This document shows positions 62,539 through 64,000 of a stretch of 64,000 bases of DNA, piece by piece; the first letter of the stretch is position 1, and every line of letters begins with the position of its first letter. The translations under genes and the position numbers were made by a program. The DNA comes from Dyella japonica DSM 16301. Its GTDB lineage: Bacteria > Pseudomonadota > Gammaproteobacteria > Xanthomonadales > Rhodanobacteraceae. The stretch is taken from the NCBI RefSeq assembly GCF_001010355.1, contig NZ_JPLA01000030.1, positions 1 to 64,000 of the forward strand. Direction: 5' to 3'. The notes beneath the pieces were generated by a model. The model did no database searches. It had not been told where the DNA came from and worked only from the letters and a program-made list of their open reading frames with translations.

Positions 62539-62539
62539 A
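62405..62539 (+). CDS. Possible 44-residue leader peptide
   Basis: An ATG at 62405, preceded by the strong ribosome-binding sequence GGGGGGAG, opens a 44-codon frame. Its TGA shares bases with the ATG of the sugar transferase gene (TGATG), so the two would be translationally coupled. The product begins MRGNESKWRSPVEGQSCACD and has four Cys and several Trp/Arg. It is not a known family. It could be a real small protein or simply a coupled leader. Codon usage is only partly like the neighbours. Confidence 0.35.
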   Translation: MRGNESKWRSPVEGQSCACDPQQCLRWRCRAITTVADGYMDGVR

Positions 62540-63975
62540 TGTTGACGATTCCAGGTCTTCCGCAGCTGAAACGGGCGGAATCCCATTTCTTTTCGAAGTA
62601 CGCGGCTCTTCTGGACATTGCGCTTCGAGTGAGCGATGTATTCGTGATCACTCTGGTGGCGTTGGCAGTTTATCGCCTGGAGTTCGGAAATCTTGAGATG
62701 GGCATCCACTACACCTCCGGCTTGATGCGGACGGTGTTGGTCGCGCTGGTCGTCTTTCCTGCTGCGGGCTTGTATCGCAGCTGGCGCGGCGAGAACCTGC
62801 TGCAGGAAATCGTCCGCCTATGGGCTGCATGGTCCGGCGTCATGGTCATTCTGCTGGCCATGGCGTGGGCGCTCAAAACCACCGATGCCTATTCGCGCAT
62901 CGCGGCCGGCGCGTGGTTCATCGCGACCGGTGCTGTGCTGACGCTAGATCGCATGTTGCTGCGCTGGACGCTCGGCCATATCCGCATGCGTGGCGTTGAC
63001 TCGCGTCGCGTTCTGCTGATTGGCAGCACGCAGGCGGGGCAGCGCATCGTTGCTGCTGCGCGCAGCAGTGCGTGGATGGGTCTGGACGTGCTTGGCTACA
63101 TCAGCACGCCGTACGATCAGGTGGATATTGCCGGCGTTGCCGAGCTTGGCGATTTGTCTGAGCTTGCCGCGAAGATCACCGAGTACACGCCGGACCAGAT
63201 ATGGATCGCGCTCCCCATGCGGGCGGAAGAGACGATACAAAACGTTCTCCAGCTGACGCTGGATACGCCGACGACCGTGCGCCTCGTGCCCGACTTCTTT
63301 GGATACGAACTCATCAATCATCACACGGTGTCCATGGCGGGCGTACCTGTCATCACGCTGCGTTCGAGCCGGGTGGAAGGCCATGCGGGTATCTTGAAGG
63401 CGATTGAAGATCGTTCCATCGCCTTCCTTCTGTTGGTGTTGCTTGGCCCTCTGATGTTCTTGCTCGCACTGGGAGTGAGAGTAAGTTCATCCGGTCCTGT
63501 CTTCTTCAAGCAGAGGCGTCACGGCTTGGGAGGCAGGGAATTCGAGGTACTGAAGTTCCGCTCAATGTGGATGCACTCGGAAGACCAAGGCGCAGTGACT
63601 CAGGCTAAACGGAACGATGCGCGCGTAACGCGCTTCGGTCGCTTCCTGCGTTCCAGCAGCCTCGATGAACTTCCGCAACTGATCAACGTGCTGCGCGGCG
63701 ATATGTCCATCGTCGGTCCGCGACCGCACGCGGTAGAGCACAACCATCACTTCAGCGAAAAGCTTCGCGGCTACATGCAGCGGCATGGAATGAAGCCGGG
63801 GATTACCGGGCTTGCGCAGATCAAAGGCTTCCGCGGTGAAACGGATACGTTGGACAAAATGGCCAGTCGCGTCGAGTGCGATATCTCGTACATCAAGCAT
63901 TGGTCTCTGTGGCTGGATCTCAAGATCATCCTGACCACGCCCTACGTACTTTTGAAACGCAACAACGCCTTCTGA
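62539..63975 (+). CDS. Undecaprenyl-phosphate sugar-1-phosphate transferase (WbaP/WcaJ/GumD type)
   Basis: A 478-residue initiating enzyme that transfers a hexose-1-phosphate from a nucleotide sugar to undecaprenyl phosphate. Four N-terminal helices and a Rossmann-like CoA-binding-type domain (about 150-270) precede the catalytic C-terminus: the membrane re-entrant helix about 283-310, [23 protein letters not shown], then [23 protein letters not shown], and [18 protein letters not shown]. Family motifs do not tell glucose from galactose. The ATG giving MLTIPGL was chosen; an in-frame GTG 66 bases upstream is less likely. The downstream edge of the window cuts the locus. Confidence 0.92.
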   Translation: MLTIPGLPQLKRAESHFFSKYAALLDIALRVSDVFVITLVALAVYRLEFGNLEMGIHYTSGLMRTVLVALVVFPAAGLYRSWRGENLLQEIVRLWAAWSGVMVILLAMAWALKTTDAYSRIAAGAWFIATGAVLTLDRMLLRWTLGHIRMRGVDSRRVLLIGSTQAGQRIVAAARSSAWMGLDVLGYISTPYDQVDIAGVAELGDLSELAAKITEYTPDQIWIALPMRAEETIQNVLQLTLDTPTTVRLVPDFFGYELINHHTVSMAGVPVITLRSSRVEGHAGILKAIEDRSIAFLLLVLLGPLMFLLALGVRVSSSGPVFFKQRRHGLGGREFEVLKFRSMWMHSEDQGAVTQAKRNDARVTRFGRFLRSSSLDELPQLINVLRGDMSIVGPRPHAVEHNHHFSEKLRGYMQRHGMKPGITGLAQIKGFRGETDTLDKMASRVECDISYIKHWSLWLDLKIILTTPYVLLKRNNAF

Positions 63976-64000
63976 ACGTTGCATCGATGGGCACGGTGCG

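Overview
The window is chromosomal DNA from a high-GC gammaproteobacterium, most likely a member of the Xanthomonadales in the family Rhodanobacteraceae (Dyella, Rhodanobacter, Luteibacter or Frateuria type). The evidence is the protein set itself: a DUF1631 and PilZ pair, the order rph/yicC-gmk...rpoZ-spoT-ridA-recG, a type B L31, ponA divergent from pilMNOPQ, and a GumD-like sugar transferase. The genus is an inference. Genes are densely packed, many joined by ATGA-type overlaps. No rRNA, tRNA, CRISPR array, phage or insertion sequence was seen.

Layout. 0.2-5.4 kb (minus strand): a PilZ protein and DUF1631 protein, then hemW, rdgB and rph. 5.5-7.0 kb: yicC-gmk. 7.2-11.7 kb: a complete Mla phospholipid-transport set, mlaFEDCB facing mlaA across a shared terminator, lying between gmk and rpoZ, which are neighbours in E. 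coli. 11.9-17.3 kb: rpoZ, a bifunctional Rel/SpoT gene, ridA and recG. 17.5-21.1 kb: a nucleoside hydrolase, rpmE2, gltA and an unrecognised 224-residue protein. 21.2-29.2 kb: mrcA (PBP1A) divergent from the type IV pilus operon pilMNOPQ. 29.3-36.4 kb: a MoxR/Bat operon of six overlapping genes. 36.4-42.0 kb: a macrodomain deacetylase, a MarR regulator and an RND efflux pair. 42.1-44.9 kb: an M28 peptidase, mscL and an FAH-family hydrolase. 45.1-49.6 kb: a MacA-like adaptor with an ABC ATPase and two permeases. 49.7-54.0 kb: a short-chain fatty acid transporter, an EamA transporter, an AraC/O6-alkylguanine methyltransferase fusion, a small membrane protein and a Rieske protein.

54.0-64.0 kb holds an exopolysaccharide or capsule locus. 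The minus strand carries gfcA/yjbE-like, wza, gfcB/yjbF, gfcC/yjbG and gfcD/yjbH homologues. The plus strand, read divergently, carries a low-molecular-weight tyrosine phosphatase (etp/wzb), a tyrosine kinase/copolymerase (etk/wzc) and a polyprenyl-phosphate sugar transferase (wbaP/wcaJ/gumD type). Together these are the parts of a group 4 capsule type export machine, rearranged into two arms around a roughly 310-bp control region. That region contains a near-perfect CRP/Clp-type box. The locus probably continues beyond the right edge with glycosyltransferases.

The most notable non-coding signal is a family of inverted-pair repeats with GTGG or GTAG heads (REP/REPIN type), present five times between genes. 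Other points of interest are an MlaD with two tandem MCE domains, a BatB-like protein that has lost its MIDAS residues, perfect 16-bp palindromes upstream of mlaA/rpoZ and of the MacA-like operon, and a 44-codon leader reading frame coupled to the sugar transferase gene.
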